Positions 47,553-58,210 of a DNA stretch of 64,000 nt are shown here, one piece after another. The translations under genes and the position numbers were made by a program. The DNA comes from Vibrio penaeicida (GTDB taxonomy: Bacteria; Pseudomonadota; Gammaproteobacteria; Enterobacterales; Vibrionaceae). The stretch spans positions 124,001-188,000 of the forward strand of contig NZ_AP025144.1 of NCBI RefSeq assembly GCF_019977755.1, written 5' to 3'. Within the stretch, counting starts at the first letter, position 1; each line of letters begins with the position of its first letter. Below the pieces are notes generated by a model that was given only the letters and a program-made list of their open reading frames with translations, ran no database searches and was not told where the DNA came from.

Positions 47553-48087
47553 AAAATCTAGAAAACCAGGTGCCGTAATAGGCGAACCTGAAGTAATTGT
47601 AACGCGTAATCGCAGCGAATCTGACGTTGAAGGTCGCTTGCGTAAAAAGCTGAAAAAACGTAAAGGTTTGAAGTCGGGTAGCCGTCATTCTGAAGCCTCC
47701 GAATCGAAGCACTCTGGCAACGGTCAAAAACGTGACCCTCGCTTGGGCAGCAAGAAAAAGATTCCGTTGATTATTGAACCAACGAAAAAGCCAACGAAGC
47801 AAGAGCGACGTCTTTCCGCTGAGCAAGAGCTTGAAATGTTGGAAAATGATGCACAGCTGGCTGTATTACTAGATCGAATCGACGCAGGCGAAAGCTTGGG
47901 TAAAGGTCTACAACAGTTCGTGGATGAAAAACTGGATCGTATCGAAGTTCTGATGAATCAACTTGGGTTGATGGAACCAGAAGTAGAAGAAACTGAAGAA
48001 GCGTTTCAAGCACCTGCTAAAGCGAAATCTGACGATGATTTACTCTCTCAGTTCGAAGATCTAGATATAGATAACTTGAAAGAATAG
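47539..48087 (+). CDS. yihI: Der GTPase-activating protein YihI
   Basis: 182 residues. Activates the ribosome-assembly GTPase Der. The first half is strongly basic (KKSRKPG, GRLRKKLKKRKGLKSGSRH, RDPRLGSKKKIP), the second half acidic and helical (LSAEQELEMLENDAQLAVLL, LDRIEVLMNQLG), the usual YihI pattern. Placed before hemN as in E. coli. Confidence 0.9.
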   Translation: MSRSKKSRKPGAVIGEPEVIVTRNRSESDVEGRLRKKLKKRKGLKSGSRHSEASESKHSGNGQKRDPRLGSKKKIPLIIEPTKKPTKQERRLSAEQELEMLENDAQLAVLLDRIDAGESLGKGLQQFVDEKLDRIEVLMNQLGLMEPEVEETEEAFQAPAKAKSDDDLLSQFEDLDIDNLKE

Positions 48088-48098
48088 GCGAGAAAGTA

Positions 48099-48593
48099 AT
48101 GTCAGTAACCGTATTAGCTGTGATTGGTGGGCTCATCATTTTGGGGCTGGCCGCGTACGCAGGTTATCTTTTACTGCAACTGAAAAAGCAGAAGGAACTG
48201 CAAGCGAAACACAAAGCGCTGGCGATTGATAAACGTAATGCCAACATTTTTGAAAACGTTGATACTCTTTGCGCGGCTGGAATTCAGGGGCAATGTGATC
48301 TGTCTGAAATCAGCATTCGCGTTTATTGCATCCTAGATTACGTGCAGGGTGAAGATCGAATTGACTTCGATAAAGAATACCCTGCAATTGCCGAGTTGTA
48401 TCATGTCGTTAAGGATATGGCTCGTGGAGAAGATAGGCAAACATTGGCGAAGAAAGAGCGCATGCAGCAGACTCTGGCTCGCCAGAAAGCAGAAGTCCGT
48501 TTAAATGATGCCATTGTCGAAGAGCTTAAAATACTCAAAGACAAAATCAAACCGCTGAACAACCAGATCAATATCAATGTGATCGCTTCCTGA
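48099..48593 (+). CDS. DUF2489 membrane-anchored protein
   Basis: 164 residues, function unknown. One N-terminal membrane helix (VLAVIGGLIILGLAAYAGYLL), a charged helix, then the DUF2489-type core (CDLSEISIRVYCILDYVQG, FDKEYPAIAELYHVVKDMARG). Eleven bases after yihI, so probably the third gene of that operon. Confidence 0.82.
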   Translation: MSVTVLAVIGGLIILGLAAYAGYLLLQLKKQKELQAKHKALAIDKRNANIFENVDTLCAAGIQGQCDLSEISIRVYCILDYVQGEDRIDFDKEYPAIAELYHVVKDMARGEDRQTLAKKERMQQTLARQKAEVRLNDAIVEELKILKDKIKPLNNQININVIAS

Positions 48594-48611
48594 TTTATTT
48601 ATCATTATATG

Positions 48612-48659
48612 GATCGACCCAGATCATGTTCTGGGATCGATCTCAGAGTGCGAGTGATC
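48612..48659. other. GATC-rich hairpin region upstream of hemN
   Basis: Five GATC sites (48612, 48622, 48635, 48639, 48656) occur in 48 bases. Left arm GATCGACCCAGA pairs with TCTGGGATCGATC (one extra base), loop TCATGT. No T-run follows, so it is not a normal terminator. Confidence 0.55.
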
Positions 48660-48769
48660 TCACTAGCACTTCTGAACATTTCTATTATTAAATCCGACAG
48701 CGTATACCGTCACTATCATTGTGATATGGCAAAATACGCCCCTAAGCACTAAACCGGAAGCACAAAGCG

Positions 48770-50161
48770 ATGTCGAGTCACAAAACAATGTCGAGTGAGC
48801 AAATTGTTTGGGATCAAACTGTATTAGATAAATACAATTACTCAGGGCCGAGATACACTTCTTATCCAACTGCGTTGGAATTTCATGAAGCCTATACCAT
48901 TGCTGAATTCGATATGGCCTGCGCACAATACCCAGAGCGCCCATTGTCACTGTACGTGCATATTCCGTTTTGCCACAAGCTTTGCTACTACTGTGGTTGC
49001 AATAAGGTGATCACACGTCATCAGCATAAAGCGGATGAATACCTAGATGTACTAGAACATGAAATTCGACAACGTGCTTCCTTGCTTCACCATCGCCATG
49101 TGACGCAATTGCATTTTGGAGGGGGGACACCAACCTTCCTTGATAAGACCCAAATATCACGTTTGATGTCTCTGCTTCGTGAAGAGTTTCAATTTGATGC
49201 GAGTGCTGAAATCAGTATCGAAGTTGATCCAAGAGAGATTGAGCTGAATATGCTTGATCACCTGCGTGCTGAAGGGTTTAACCGTTTAAGTATTGGTGTT
49301 CAAGACTTTGATAAAGAAGTACAAAAACTGGTTAATCGTGAGCAAGATGAGCAATTTATCATCGACATGGTTGAAAAAGCCAAACAGCTTGGTTTTCGCT
49401 CTACCAATCTGGATTTGATTTACGGTTTACCCAAGCAAACTCAAGCTTCTTTTGCGAAAACGTTAGAGCAAGTGCTGAAAATGCAACCGGGTCGTTTGTC
49501 GGTGTTTAACTATGCCCACATGCCTCAGCTATTCGCCGCGCAGCGTAAAATCAAAGACGCTGACTTACCTGCGCCAAGTGAGAAGATGGCGATTCTTCAA
49601 GATACCATAGGTACATTGACGGGCGCAGGTTACCAATTCATTGGAATGGACCACTTTGCGCAACCAGAAGACGAGCTTGCAGTCGCACAACGCGAAGGCA
49701 TTCTGCACCGTAATTTCCAAGGCTATACCACGCAAGGCGATTGCGATTTAGTGGGATTTGGAGTGTCTGCGATTTCTATGATTGGAGACAGCTACGCTCA
49801 GAATCAAAAAGAGCTGAAGAAATACTATGCCCAAGTTAATGAACTGCGTCATGCGCTTTGGAAGGGCGTATCGTTGGATTCTGATGACCTGCTGAGACGT
49901 GAAGTCATAAAACAGCTAATCTGCAACTTTAAGCTGGATAAAACGTTCATTGAAAATGAATTTGATGTTGAGTTTAATCGCTACTTCAAAGAAGACTTAG
50001 AACTGTTGCAAACTTTTGTGGATGACAGGTTGGTCGAAGTGGATGATACCGAAATTCGCGTCACGTTGCGCGGTCGCCTGTTGATTCGAAACATCTGTAT
50101 GTGCTTCGATAAATACCTACGAGATAAGGCACGTCAGCAGCAATTTTCACGCGTGATTTAG
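48770..50161 (+). CDS. hemN: Oxygen-independent coproporphyrinogen III oxidase HemN
   Basis: Radical SAM enzyme converting coproporphyrinogen III to protoporphyrinogen IX without oxygen, 463 residues. Cluster motif CHKLCYYCGC, GGGTPTFLD, SIEVDPREI, GFNRLSIGVQDFD and the C-terminal HemN domain (GFGVSAISMIG) are intact. N-terminus KYNYSGPRYTSYPTALEF is typical. Two ATGs (48770 and 48788) could start the protein. Terminator follows. Confidence 0.96.
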   Translation: MSSHKTMSSEQIVWDQTVLDKYNYSGPRYTSYPTALEFHEAYTIAEFDMACAQYPERPLSLYVHIPFCHKLCYYCGCNKVITRHQHKADEYLDVLEHEIRQRASLLHHRHVTQLHFGGGTPTFLDKTQISRLMSLLREEFQFDASAEISIEVDPREIELNMLDHLRAEGFNRLSIGVQDFDKEVQKLVNREQDEQFIIDMVEKAKQLGFRSTNLDLIYGLPKQTQASFAKTLEQVLKMQPGRLSVFNYAHMPQLFAAQRKIKDADLPAPSEKMAILQDTIGTLTGAGYQFIGMDHFAQPEDELAVAQREGILHRNFQGYTTQGDCDLVGFGVSAISMIGDSYAQNQKELKKYYAQVNELRHALWKGVSLDSDDLLRREVIKQLICNFKLDKTFIENEFDVEFNRYFKEDLELLQTFVDDRLVEVDDTEIRVTLRGRLLIRNICMCFDKYLRDKARQQQFSRVI

Positions 50162-50184
50162 AGAAACTCGAATATTTGAATAAA

Positions 50185-50209
50185 CAAAAGGGGCTTGATG
50201 CCCCTTTTT
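50185..50209. terminator. Terminator after hemN
   Basis: AAAAGGGGC / GCCCCTTTT, loop TTGAT, T-run; A-run on the other side makes it usable for the convergent DUF2959 gene. Confidence 0.9.
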
Positions 50210-50268
50210 GGTGTTTTGAGTCTATATGGCTTTTATCAGTACCGAACGAAGGCTCTGTAGAGTTCGGC

Positions 50269-50904
50269 CTATTTAAGCTTCGCCAAAAATTTATCCGATT
50301 CTGCTATGGCGGATTTCATCTCTTTGATCGCCACTTCAATGTCTTTCTCTAAACTCATAAACTCGCCTTGCAGTGACCCAATGGCACTCGCATTCAAGTT
50401 ATGCTTTAAATAGAGTGTGTTGTCTTGTAAGGTGTTGAGCACAGGCGTCATTTTTTTCTCTGCCCGCTTCATGGCACGTAGCATGGTATTGTATGACGCC
50501 TTGGTTTGCTTGAGTTTGGACTCACTGTCGCGGCGAAGTTTACTGCTAGTGTATAGGGTGAGCTCTTCTTCCCATTCCTCAAAAAGGGCATCCGACACAT
50601 CTTCAATGGAACTGATTCGACTAGAAACCGCTTCAGCTGCATCTACGCTGTCTTCATACTTGGCGTCGATTTTCTTATACATCGATTCCAAATCGCCGCC
50701 ATCAAATTGCGTTAAGGCAGAAAGGGCTTCAAGTGCACTCGAAAATTCCTCTTGGGCTTCTTGTTGTGCGGTTCTGGCATCTTCCACCCTATCGACCATG
50801 ATGTCGCGTTTGTGAACACCCACTTTCTCCATCGCTGAATAATACGTTGATTGGCATCCAGTAATAAAAAATAAAGACATAGCCATAGCAAAAACAAAAC
50901 GCAT
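50269..50904 (-). CDS. DUF2959 lipoprotein
   Basis: 211 residues. Signal peptide with lipobox ITGC, then an almost entirely helical, charged protein likely to form coiled coils (EDARTAQQEAQEEFSSALEA, KLKQTKASYNTMLRAMKRAE). Matches the DUF2959 pattern YYSAMEKVGVHKRDIMVDRV. ATG at 50904 has AAGGAAA upstream; an open extension of 20 codons lacks a site. Function unknown; envelope location inferred. Confidence 0.85.
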   Translation of the reverse strand: MRFVFAMAMSLFFITGCQSTYYSAMEKVGVHKRDIMVDRVEDARTAQQEAQEEFSSALEALSALTQFDGGDLESMYKKIDAKYEDSVDAAEAVSSRISSIEDVSDALFEEWEEELTLYTSSKLRRDSESKLKQTKASYNTMLRAMKRAEKKMTPVLNTLQDNTLYLKHNLNASAIGSLQGEFMSLEKDIEVAIKEMKSAIAESDKFLAKLK

Positions 50905-50938
50905 TTGGATTTCCTTTTCGTATAGAATTGAAAGAACT

Positions 50939-51838
50939 ATGGACGACTTAACAAGGAGATACAAGTTGAAGTTCGAAGAGATCGCCGTACATTCTCAACA
51001 ATTTTTCCGTTATCTACTTGGGCGCATGGGACATGACCGTTTAACCGTAAGTGCTGGGTACATGGCGTACATCACGCTATTGTCGCTTGTCCCTATGTTG
51101 ACAGTATTGCTTTCGGTGCTTTCTAAATTTCCGGTGTTTGCCAATGCAGGGGACGTTCTTCAGGAGTTTGTGATTACTAACTTCGTGCCAGCAGCCGGAG
51201 CAGCAGTGAAGTCAGCACTGAATGACTTTGTTGCTAATACTGGCAAAATGACCGCGGTTGGTGGCGGTTTTCTGTTTGTGGCTGCCTTGATGCTGATTTC
51301 CAATATCGATAAAAACTTAAACTATATTTGGCGTGTAGAAAAAAAGCGTCGCCGTGTGTATTCGTTTTCAATGTACTGGATGGTGTTAACACTAGGGCCG
51401 ATTCTTGTTGGCACTTCTATTGCCGCCACGTCTTATGTGACGTCTCTTAATTTGATTGAAAGCGAGACTATATCGACGGTGTACTCCGAATTGTTGAGTT
51501 GGTTGCCTTTTATTTTATCTTTTTGTGCATTTATGGGGCTATACATGTTGGTGCCAAACAAGAAGGTAATGTTGAAAGACGCAGCGCTAGGCGCTCTCGT
51601 GGCTGCCATACTATTTGAACTGAGTAAAAAAGGTTTTGCTATGTATATTACTCAGTTCCCGTCTTACCAGCTTATTTACGGTGCATTAGCTGCTATACCG
51701 ATTCTTTTTGTTTGGGTTTACTTGTGTTGGTTGATTGTTCTGGTAGGAGCAGAAGTGACAGCAAGCCTTGGAGAGCGAGAAATGTGGTACAGTACCGAGC
51801 TCGAAAATAAAGAAGAACAACAAGGAAGCGACGGATGA
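50939..51838 (+). CDS. yihY: YihY/BrkB-family membrane protein (UPF0761)
   Basis: 299 residues, six hydrophobic helices; function unknown. [59 protein letters not shown] and [19 protein letters not shown] are family hallmarks. The start is uncertain: the ATG at 50939 has only GAAAG upstream, while a TTG at 50966 follows a strong AAGGAG by seven bases and may be the real start. Overlaps dtd by four bases. Confidence 0.9.
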   Translation: MDDLTRRYKLKFEEIAVHSQQFFRYLLGRMGHDRLTVSAGYMAYITLLSLVPMLTVLLSVLSKFPVFANAGDVLQEFVITNFVPAAGAAVKSALNDFVANTGKMTAVGGGFLFVAALMLISNIDKNLNYIWRVEKKRRRVYSFSMYWMVLTLGPILVGTSIAATSYVTSLNLIESETISTVYSELLSWLPFILSFCAFMGLYMLVPNKKVMLKDAALGALVAAILFELSKKGFAMYITQFPSYQLIYGALAAIPILFVWVYLCWLIVLVGAEVTASLGEREMWYSTELENKEEQQGSDG

Positions 51839-52269
51839 TCGCCTTAATTCAAAGAGTCAGTGAGGCTGCAGTCCATGTTGATGGCACTGCAGTTGGCGAG
51901 ATCAATAAAGGGATTCTTATCCTGCTTGGTGTTGAAAGAGAAGACGACGAAGCCAAGGCGAAACGCCTGATGGAACGTGTTCTAACCTACCGAATTTTTG
52001 AAGATGATCAGGGAAAAATGAATCTGAATGTCCAAGAAGTGAACGGAAGTGTTTTAGTCGTGTCTCAATTTACATTACCGGCGGACACGAAAAAGGGGAC
52101 ACGCCCGGGCTTCTCTAAAGGTGCCCATCCCGTCGAGGCGGAGCGTTTGTACGATTATTTCTCTGATCGATGCGCCGAAAAAATCAGTACAGAGAGAGGA
52201 CGATTTGGCGCTGATATGAAAGTGTCTTTGGTCAATGATGGACCAGTGACTTTCTGGCTACAAGTTTAG
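51835..52269 (+). CDS. dtd: D-aminoacyl-tRNA deacylase
   Basis: 144 residues, usual length. Hydrolyses D-aminoacyl-tRNAs to recycle t[16 protein letters not shown], the catalytic-site [20 protein letters not shown] and the C-terminal [11 protein letters not shown] (cross-subunit GP motif) are present. Coupled to yihY by an ATGA overlap. Confidence 0.96.
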   Translation: MIALIQRVSEAAVHVDGTAVGEINKGILILLGVEREDDEAKAKRLMERVLTYRIFEDDQGKMNLNVQEVNGSVLVVSQFTLPADTKKGTRPGFSKGAHPVEAERLYDYFSDRCAEKISTERGRFGADMKVSLVNDGPVTFWLQV

Positions 52270-52362
52270 TCAGCAAGACCAAGCTTCAAATATCCGTATA
52301 AGCTTTCAAACTGCATACAAGCTTTCGATCTCTGAAAGAGTGCTAACGAGCAAAGGAATCTC

Positions 52363-53280
52363 ATGTTTAAACTAGTCACCCCAAAAACAGCGAACCAGCT
52401 GAATAAGTACTACCACTTTCGCTGGCAAATGCTGCGTGAACCTTGGCGTTTGCCTGTCGGTTCGGAAAGGGATGAATACGATGAACTTAGCCATCACAGA
52501 ATGATCGTCGACGGTAAAGGTCGTCCGATGGCTATTGGGCGTTTGTACATTACGCCTGATAATGAAGGTCAGATCCGCTACATGGCGGTGAAACCGAATC
52601 GCCGAAGTAAAGGTATTGGATCGCTAGTTATGGTGGCGTTGGAGTCGTTTGCTCGCCAAGAAGGGGTTAAGCGCTTAGTGTGTAATGCACGTGAAGACGC
52701 GATTGCCTTCTACGAGAAAAATGGCTTTGAAAGCCAAGGTGAACTCAATGACGAACGTGGTCCTATGCGTCACCAACAAATGGTGAAATCGCTGGATCCA
52801 TTGGCGAATGTATTGCGACGTCCGGAGTGGTGTGCAGAATTGCAAGATCGCTGGGAAAGCCAAATCCCTATTAGTGACAAAATGGGCATTAAGATCAATC
52901 AATACACGGGCTACCGTTTTGAATGCAGTGCTCAGCTAAACCCTAATTTAAACCCTCACAACACCTTGTTTGCTGGTTCAGCGTTTACTTTAGCGACACT
53001 AACGGGGTGGGGGATGACTTGGCTCTTGATGAAAGAGCGTGAGTTGGAAGCAGACATTGTGCTGGTGGACAGTCGTATACGTTACTGCCATGCCGTTGAA
53101 CAAAGCCCAATTGCAGCAACGTCGCTCGATGGAATCAGTGGTGACTTAGACAGGTTAGCCGCTGGGCGTAAAGCACGTGTCGTCATTAATGTGACGATTT
53201 ACAGCGGCGAACATGCGGCTGTGGAGTTTACTGGCACGTACATGCTTCTGCCTAATTATCAGGGAATGCTAGGGCGCTAG
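52363..53280 (+). CDS. GNAT acetyltransferase - thioesterase-like fusion (YiiD-like)
   Basis: 305 residues. The first half is a GNAT domain (YMAVKPNRRSKGIGSLVMVA, AIAFYEKNGFESQGE), the second half a hot-dog thioesterase-like domain (NLNPHNTLFAGSAFTLATLT, EADIVLVDSRIRYCHAVEQ). E. coli YiiD has the same two-domain plan. Substrates unknown. Follows dtd by about 90 bases, as part of a conserved dtd-yiiD cluster. Confidence 0.88.
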   Translation: MFKLVTPKTANQLNKYYHFRWQMLREPWRLPVGSERDEYDELSHHRMIVDGKGRPMAIGRLYITPDNEGQIRYMAVKPNRRSKGIGSLVMVALESFARQEGVKRLVCNAREDAIAFYEKNGFESQGELNDERGPMRHQQMVKSLDPLANVLRRPEWCAELQDRWESQIPISDKMGIKINQYTGYRFECSAQLNPNLNPHNTLFAGSAFTLATLTGWGMTWLLMKERELEADIVLVDSRIRYCHAVEQSPIAATSLDGISGDLDRLAAGRKARVVINVTIYSGEHAAVEFTGTYMLLPNYQGMLGR

Positions 53281-53286
53281 GGAATG

Positions 53287-55221
53287 CTAAGGTATGAGTT
53301 TTTCTAGTGTTTGACAGTCTTCTCGTGTAATCGGAGCACTAGAGAGTGGTTGATACATCCACTCTCCACATTCCCCTTTTAACATGAGCGTAATGTTTCC
53401 CTTATCCGCATTCACCAAATCAACATTTCCATGTATCGAACCGGCAAAGTCTCCTCCTTGAATGCGCGATTCTTGCATTGTGATTCTTCCTCGATCGACA
53501 TCAATAATAAAGTCAGACACAGAAACGGGCTCAGGTTCTTTCTTTGATAGCTCAAGAGGGATACTAGGATCCATCAATGCAGCGAAGTGAGAAGCGGTCG
53601 TCAGGTCGCGAAATTGGGTCGAAATGAAGCCTGAAACGCTGTGATTGAATGAAGCCGTGTCACCAGACAACCCCGAGAGCTCAAATTGGGTGTCAGTCAG
53701 GCCCGACAAGTCGAGAGGCAGTGGGTGAACGTACTGAAGTGTCTCTATCGGAATACCATCACCTTGGAATTTGAGCGCCCACGGACGGCTGTGTTGACGA
53801 TAATCCCACTGTCCTTGCGCGCGAATCAGTCCATCATTAACTGGGATGATGACTTTATCCAGATAACTGATTCCAGCATTGGCATGAGCTTCTACAAGTA
53901 ATTGAGAGCCAATCAATTTTCCAAAGTTGGCACTGTTTGCTGTTAATGCTAGTCGCCCTTGCCATAAGCCAACTTGACCATTTCTAAGTACATCCAATTG
54001 ATTTCCCTGAATATTTAGTCCGGAGATCTGGCGTTTTGGCTCTGACTCTAGGTCAATATACTGCGCACGTTTTACGGAAAGCTGGTCAATGGTCAGATTG
54101 GCGAGACGGTCGATTTGTTCTTTAAAAGGCGTCAGTGACAGCTCGCTGTCGGTATGCCATTCAATACCCGTTAAGTTAAGTTGCGCTAAATGCCAAGTAT
54201 CAGGAGTAAACTCGCCATTAACCTGGATATAGCCTTGATCCATTCCAAGATTGGCACTGTGCACCGTAATAAGATCAGGTGAAAAGCTGGCTTCAAGAGC
54301 GGGTTCTAGCCACAGTTGATCGGCATAATCAATGCTTTCAGCATTGAGTGAAATCGAGCCAGAGGGCTGTTTCCATAATCCGAAGGGAAAGCGAATGTCT
54401 TCCAGTGTCATATCTGCCTGAACCATCGCGAAAGAAGGGAATTCCAAATCGCTACGCAGTACATCTAAGCGCTTTATGGCAATCTCAGAGCTGTCGGTAC
54501 TTGCCCATTTGAATTTCTTGAGGGTTTTCCAATCGTTTTTAGTTACTGTCAGCTCATTCAGCGCGGCGTTAACGACGCTCCAACGCCCGTCTTTCCATTC
54601 GGCTTGACCAGATAGTGTTCCTCCGCGCCAGCTGAAGGACAGGCCATATATCTTCTTACTGTCTGCAAAAATATCGGCGTCTAACAACGTATGATTGAAA
54701 GCTTCATTTTGCCAATAGATTTGATCGGCGCTCAATTGAATTTCGCCATACCAACGCCATACAGGATGATCGCTAACAACGGGCTGTTTTATCTGGAATT
54801 TAAGCCCTCTTACGATCCATTCTTGGTTGGAGAAATCGAGGTTGTCCACGGCAATTTGGTGCACTTTAACAAAAGAAAGTGGGCGAATGTTGGGTACGCC
54901 CTTTTGTAGTTGCATCCCACTGAGCTGCAAACTCGCAATACTGATTTTTGTGCCATTAAAGATTTCAGGGTCGAGCCAGATATTTGCTGTTTCGATGAAC
55001 ATGGGTTCAGGCTGCGTTGAAAGCTCAACACCATGAAGTGTTAATTGATATGGGGATTGATACTCCACGTTTTCTATTTGGATAGTGAGGTTACTCACTT
55101 GATTGGCAATGAAATTCACCACCGACGTAGCATAGCGGGTATGCAGGCTGCCAAATAATGCCAGCACTGAAACAACGATCAGCAGTAAGAATAAAACCAC
55201 AACCGTGGAGGCTTTTCTCAT
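53287..55221 (-). CDS. AsmA-family envelope protein
   Basis: 644 residues. N-terminal membrane anchor (ASTVVVLFLLLIVVSVLALF), then a long beta-rich periplasmic body and an AsmA-like C-terminal region (SVSDFIIDVDRGRITMQESR, GGDFAGSIHGNVDLVNADKG). The family includes bridge-like lipid-transfer proteins between the membranes. I use the ATG giving MRKASTVV; a TTG start fifteen codons earlier is also open. Convergent with the yiiD gene, only six bases apart. Confidence 0.82.
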   Translation of the reverse strand: MRKASTVVVLFLLLIVVSVLALFGSLHTRYATSVVNFIANQVSNLTIQIENVEYQSPYQLTLHGVELSTQPEPMFIETANIWLDPEIFNGTKISIASLQLSGMQLQKGVPNIRPLSFVKVHQIAVDNLDFSNQEWIVRGLKFQIKQPVVSDHPVWRWYGEIQLSADQIYWQNEAFNHTLLDADIFADSKKIYGLSFSWRGGTLSGQAEWKDGRWSVVNAALNELTVTKNDWKTLKKFKWASTDSSEIAIKRLDVLRSDLEFPSFAMVQADMTLEDIRFPFGLWKQPSGSISLNAESIDYADQLWLEPALEASFSPDLITVHSANLGMDQGYIQVNGEFTPDTWHLAQLNLTGIEWHTDSELSLTPFKEQIDRLANLTIDQLSVKRAQYIDLESEPKRQISGLNIQGNQLDVLRNGQVGLWQGRLALTANSANFGKLIGSQLLVEAHANAGISYLDKVIIPVNDGLIRAQGQWDYRQHSRPWALKFQGDGIPIETLQYVHPLPLDLSGLTDTQFELSGLSGDTASFNHSVSGFISTQFRDLTTASHFAALMDPSIPLELSKKEPEPVSVSDFIIDVDRGRITMQESRIQGGDFAGSIHGNVDLVNADKGNITLMLKGECGEWMYQPLSSAPITREDCQTLEKLIP

Positions 55222-55283
55222 CTTCCTTGTTCCAAATTTCTCAATCCAGCTTTCAGATTGGCTCAATTATCGATTGGATTCAA

Positions 55284-55309
55284 TAAAAAGCCCCTCGAAA
55301 GAGGGGCTT
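55284..55309 (-). terminator. Terminator of pckA
   Basis: On the minus strand AAGCCCCTC / GAGGGGCTT with loop TTTC followed by TTTATTG. It lies between pckA and the AsmA gene. Confidence 0.9.
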
Positions 55310-55347
55310 GGTAATGGATTTGCTACTTTAATCCACTTTCGTAAGCA

Positions 55348-56973
55348 TTAACTGAGTTGAGGACCCGCCGCAACTAATGACTTACCTTCATCATTGTCTG
55401 TGTATTGGGCAAAGTTATTGATAAAGCGGTTGGCTAAATCCTCGGCTTTGCTATCCCACTGAAGTGGATCGGTGTAGGTGTCACGAGGATCAAGAATGCC
55501 GGTATCAACACCATGTAAAGCAGTTGGCACTTCAAGGTTGAAGACTGGGATGACTTTCGTATCTGCGTGGTCAATCGAGCCATCTAGAATCGCATCGATG
55601 ATTCCGCGAGTGTCTTGAATCGAGATGCGTTTGCCTGTTCCATTCCAACCAGTGTTGACGAGGTAAGCTTCCGCTCCAGCAGCTTCCATACGTTTCACCA
55701 GCACTTCAGCGTACTGAGTTGGGTGCAATGTTAAGAATGCAGCGCCAAATGCAGCAGAGAACGTTGGTGTAGGTTCTGTGATACCGCGCTCTGTACCTGC
55801 CAGTTTTGCTGTGAACCCAGACAAGAAGTGATACTTCGTTTGCTCTGGAGTTAGCTTCGATACTGGAGGAAGAACCCCAAAAGCATCAGCAGTAAGGAAA
55901 ATAACTTTCTGCGCGTGACCTGCTTTCGAGACTGGTTTAACAATATTATCGATGTGGTGTATTGGGTAAGAAACACGTGTGTTTTCAGTCTTAGAGCCAT
56001 CATCAAAATCGATAGAGCCATCAGCGCGAACGGTTACGTTTTCCAGCAAAGCATCACGGCGAATAGCGTTAAAAATATCGGGTTCCGCTTCTTTGGATAG
56101 ACGAATCGTTTTGGCGTAACAGCCTCCTTCAAAATTGAAGATACCGTCATCGTCCCAGCCGTGTTCATCGTCCCCAATAAGTTCGCGTTTCGGGTCGGTT
56201 GATAAAGTCGTTTTACCTGTTCCTGATAAACCGAAGAACACAGCGACATCCCCTTCTTTGCCAACGTTAGCGCTGCAGTGCATTGAAGCGATACCTTGCA
56301 AAGGAAGAAGGTAGTTCATTACGGCAAACATCCCTTTCTTCATTTCACCGCCATACCATGTGCCTCCGATGATTTGCACACGCTCTGTAAGGTTGAAAGC
56401 GACGAAGTTCTCGGAGTTCAGACCTTGGGCTTCCCAATTAGGATTGGTTGTCTTCGCTCCATTCATAACAACAAAATCCGGTTCGAACGAGGCAAGTTCT
56501 TCATCAGTAGGACGAATGAACATGTTTTTTACGAAGTGGGCCTGCCATGCAACTTCTGTAATGATTCGAACGCTTAAGCGAGTATCAGGGTTGGCACCGC
56601 AAAAACCATCAATTACAAAAAGACGCTTACCTGAAAGCTGATCCGTCACCAAATCTCTTAGCTCAGTCCATGTTTCTTGGGTAATTGGCTTATTGTCATT
56701 TTTCCCTTGATCAGACCACCACAGAGTGTCTTTGGTCGTCTCGTCTTTAACGATGTATTTATCTTTCGGTGAGCGACCAGTAAAAATACCAGTGTCGACA
56801 GCAACGGCACCAAGTTCTGTAACTGTACCTTTTTCGTAGCCTTCAAGCTCTGGGCGTGTTTCTTCTTCAAACAACTGCTCATAACTTGGGTTACGCAAAA
56901 CCTCAGTCACGCCAGTGATTCCGTGTCGGGTAAGATCGATGTGTGCAGCCTTTGTATGTTCCATAACGGTCAT
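55348..56973 (-). CDS. pckA: ATP-dependent phosphoenolpyruvate carboxykinase
   Basis: Gluconeogenic enzyme (oxaloacetate + ATP to PEP + CO2), 541 residues. Kinase-1a loop [35 protein letters not shown] (metal site), TGRSPKDKY and the Arg-containing [15 protein letters not shown] are intact. The frame is open 55 codons upstream, but the ATG at 56973 with AAGGAG gives [14 protein letters not shown] as in V. cholerae. Near hslO/hslR as in E. coli. Confidence 0.96.
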   Translation of the reverse strand: MTVMEHTKAAHIDLTRHGITGVTEVLRNPSYEQLFEEETRPELEGYEKGTVTELGAVAVDTGIFTGRSPKDKYIVKDETTKDTLWWSDQGKNDNKPITQETWTELRDLVTDQLSGKRLFVIDGFCGANPDTRLSVRIITEVAWQAHFVKNMFIRPTDEELASFEPDFVVMNGAKTTNPNWEAQGLNSENFVAFNLTERVQIIGGTWYGGEMKKGMFAVMNYLLPLQGIASMHCSANVGKEGDVAVFFGLSGTGKTTLSTDPKRELIGDDEHGWDDDGIFNFEGGCYAKTIRLSKEAEPDIFNAIRRDALLENVTVRADGSIDFDDGSKTENTRVSYPIHHIDNIVKPVSKAGHAQKVIFLTADAFGVLPPVSKLTPEQTKYHFLSGFTAKLAGTERGITEPTPTFSAAFGAAFLTLHPTQYAEVLVKRMEAAGAEAYLVNTGWNGTGKRISIQDTRGIIDAILDGSIDHADTKVIPVFNLEVPTALHGVDTGILDPRDTYTDPLQWDSKAEDLANRFINNFAQYTDNDEGKSLVAAGPQLS

Positions 56974-57246
56974 AGGTGCTCCTTGTAGGGTATAAATTGT
57001 AGGGGTTTTGTAATTATTTATAGTTTTCTGCTCACCACTTTGGCAACTTTGAGCAACTCTCATCTCAGGTCTTGTTGAATATTTTATCCCTGAGGTGAGT
57101 GGGGTTTTTACACTCTTGTCACAGTTTGGCTTGCTCATTTTATCGCTCGCGCAATCCTTTGCGCTAGATCAAAAGGATTAATACTTTGACAAAAATAAGT
57201 ATAGCGTACGGTGATATAAATGTGTGTTTTAGTAGCGAAAAGGCAT
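56974..57246. promoter_or_regulatory. pckA upstream region
   Basis: With the adjoining hairpin this 344-base gap to hslO has no other gene. The pckA promoter must lie here. CRP activation would be expected for a gluconeogenic gene, but I found no convincing CRP site by eye. Confidence 0.4.
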
Positions 57247-57274
57247 TAAAAAAGCCAGCATTGAGCTGGCTTTT
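57247..57274. terminator. Bidirectional terminator after hslO
   Basis: AAAAGCCAGC / GCTGGCTTTT with loop ATTGA, A- and T-runs on both sides. Confidence 0.88.
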
Positions 57275-57317
57275 AGAAAGTATTCTAGGTGCTTATTAAA
57301 GCGTGAAAAATAATGGA

Positions 57318-58193
57318 TTAGTGAAGGGTATCGTTGCTGTCAGTGGCTTGCTCATAAAGCTCAGATACGTCATCTTCGTTAAACGAGTAATCCGTGCCGC
57401 AGTAATCACAATGTAAAGAAACGGATCCTTCAGTCGCTAAAATGTCATTAATTTCATCTCGTGAAACTGTGATAATGGCAGCGCCACTTCTTTCACGCGA
57501 ACAGCCGCAGAAAAACTCGACTGGCTGTGCTTTAAACAGTTGTACTTTCTCTTGGTTATAAAGACGATAAAGTACATCGTTAGCGGGCAATCCAAACAAC
57601 TCTTCATTTTTCACCGTGTCGGTGAGTTGCTCTAGGTGTTCAAAATCATTCGCTGAACCAGTGCCATCTGGCATGGTTTGCAACAACATACCTGCTGCAT
57701 GTGCTTTACCTTCATGTTCACCAAGGCGGAACCATAGGCGAGTTTGAAGCTGTTCAGAGCGTTCAAAATACACTTCAAGAACTTCTGACAACGTTTCCCC
57801 TTCTAGACCGACCACACCTTGGTAACGTTCGCCTTGCTTAGGAGCAATGGTGATCACGAGGTGACCTTTGCCTATCAATTGATGTAGCGTTGCGTCATCG
57901 GCTAGATCGCCTTCCCAGCGAGCTACTCCGCGAACTTTCTGGTCATGATCGCCATTGATCACAACTAACGGAACAGGGCCATCACCCTGCAATTGGAGTG
58001 TGATAGACCCTTCGAACTTTAGAGTCGCAGTTAGCAGCGTTGTGGCAACGAGAAGCTCACCCAACAGATTTTTAACCGGTACTGGGTATTCCTTGCTTGA
58101 AATGATTTCTTGGTACGTACTATCCAGTTGTACCAATTCGCCACGAACGGATAAATTTTCAAATAAGTAGCGATGCAATTGGTTGTTTGCCAT
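57318..58193 (-). CDS. hslO: Redox-regulated chaperone Hsp33
   Basis: 291 residues. Oxidation-activated holdase. C-terminal zinc cysteines CGC and CDYC are in the correct arrangement ([11 protein letters not shown] and [10 protein letters not shown]). N-terminus [21 protein letters not shown] and the [16 protein letters not shown] block are typical. Seventeen bases after hslR on the same strand, so a two-gene heat-shock operon. Confidence 0.96.
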   Translation of the reverse strand: MANNQLHRYLFENLSVRGELVQLDSTYQEIISSKEYPVPVKNLLGELLVATTLLTATLKFEGSITLQLQGDGPVPLVVINGDHDQKVRGVARWEGDLADDATLHQLIGKGHLVITIAPKQGERYQGVVGLEGETLSEVLEVYFERSEQLQTRLWFRLGEHEGKAHAAGMLLQTMPDGTGSANDFEHLEQLTDTVKNEELFGLPANDVLYRLYNQEKVQLFKAQPVEFFCGCSRERSGAAIITVSRDEINDILATEGSVSLHCDYCGTDYSFNEDDVSELYEQATDSNDTLH

Positions 58194-58210
58194 GCGAGGA
58201 GCTCCAGCAT

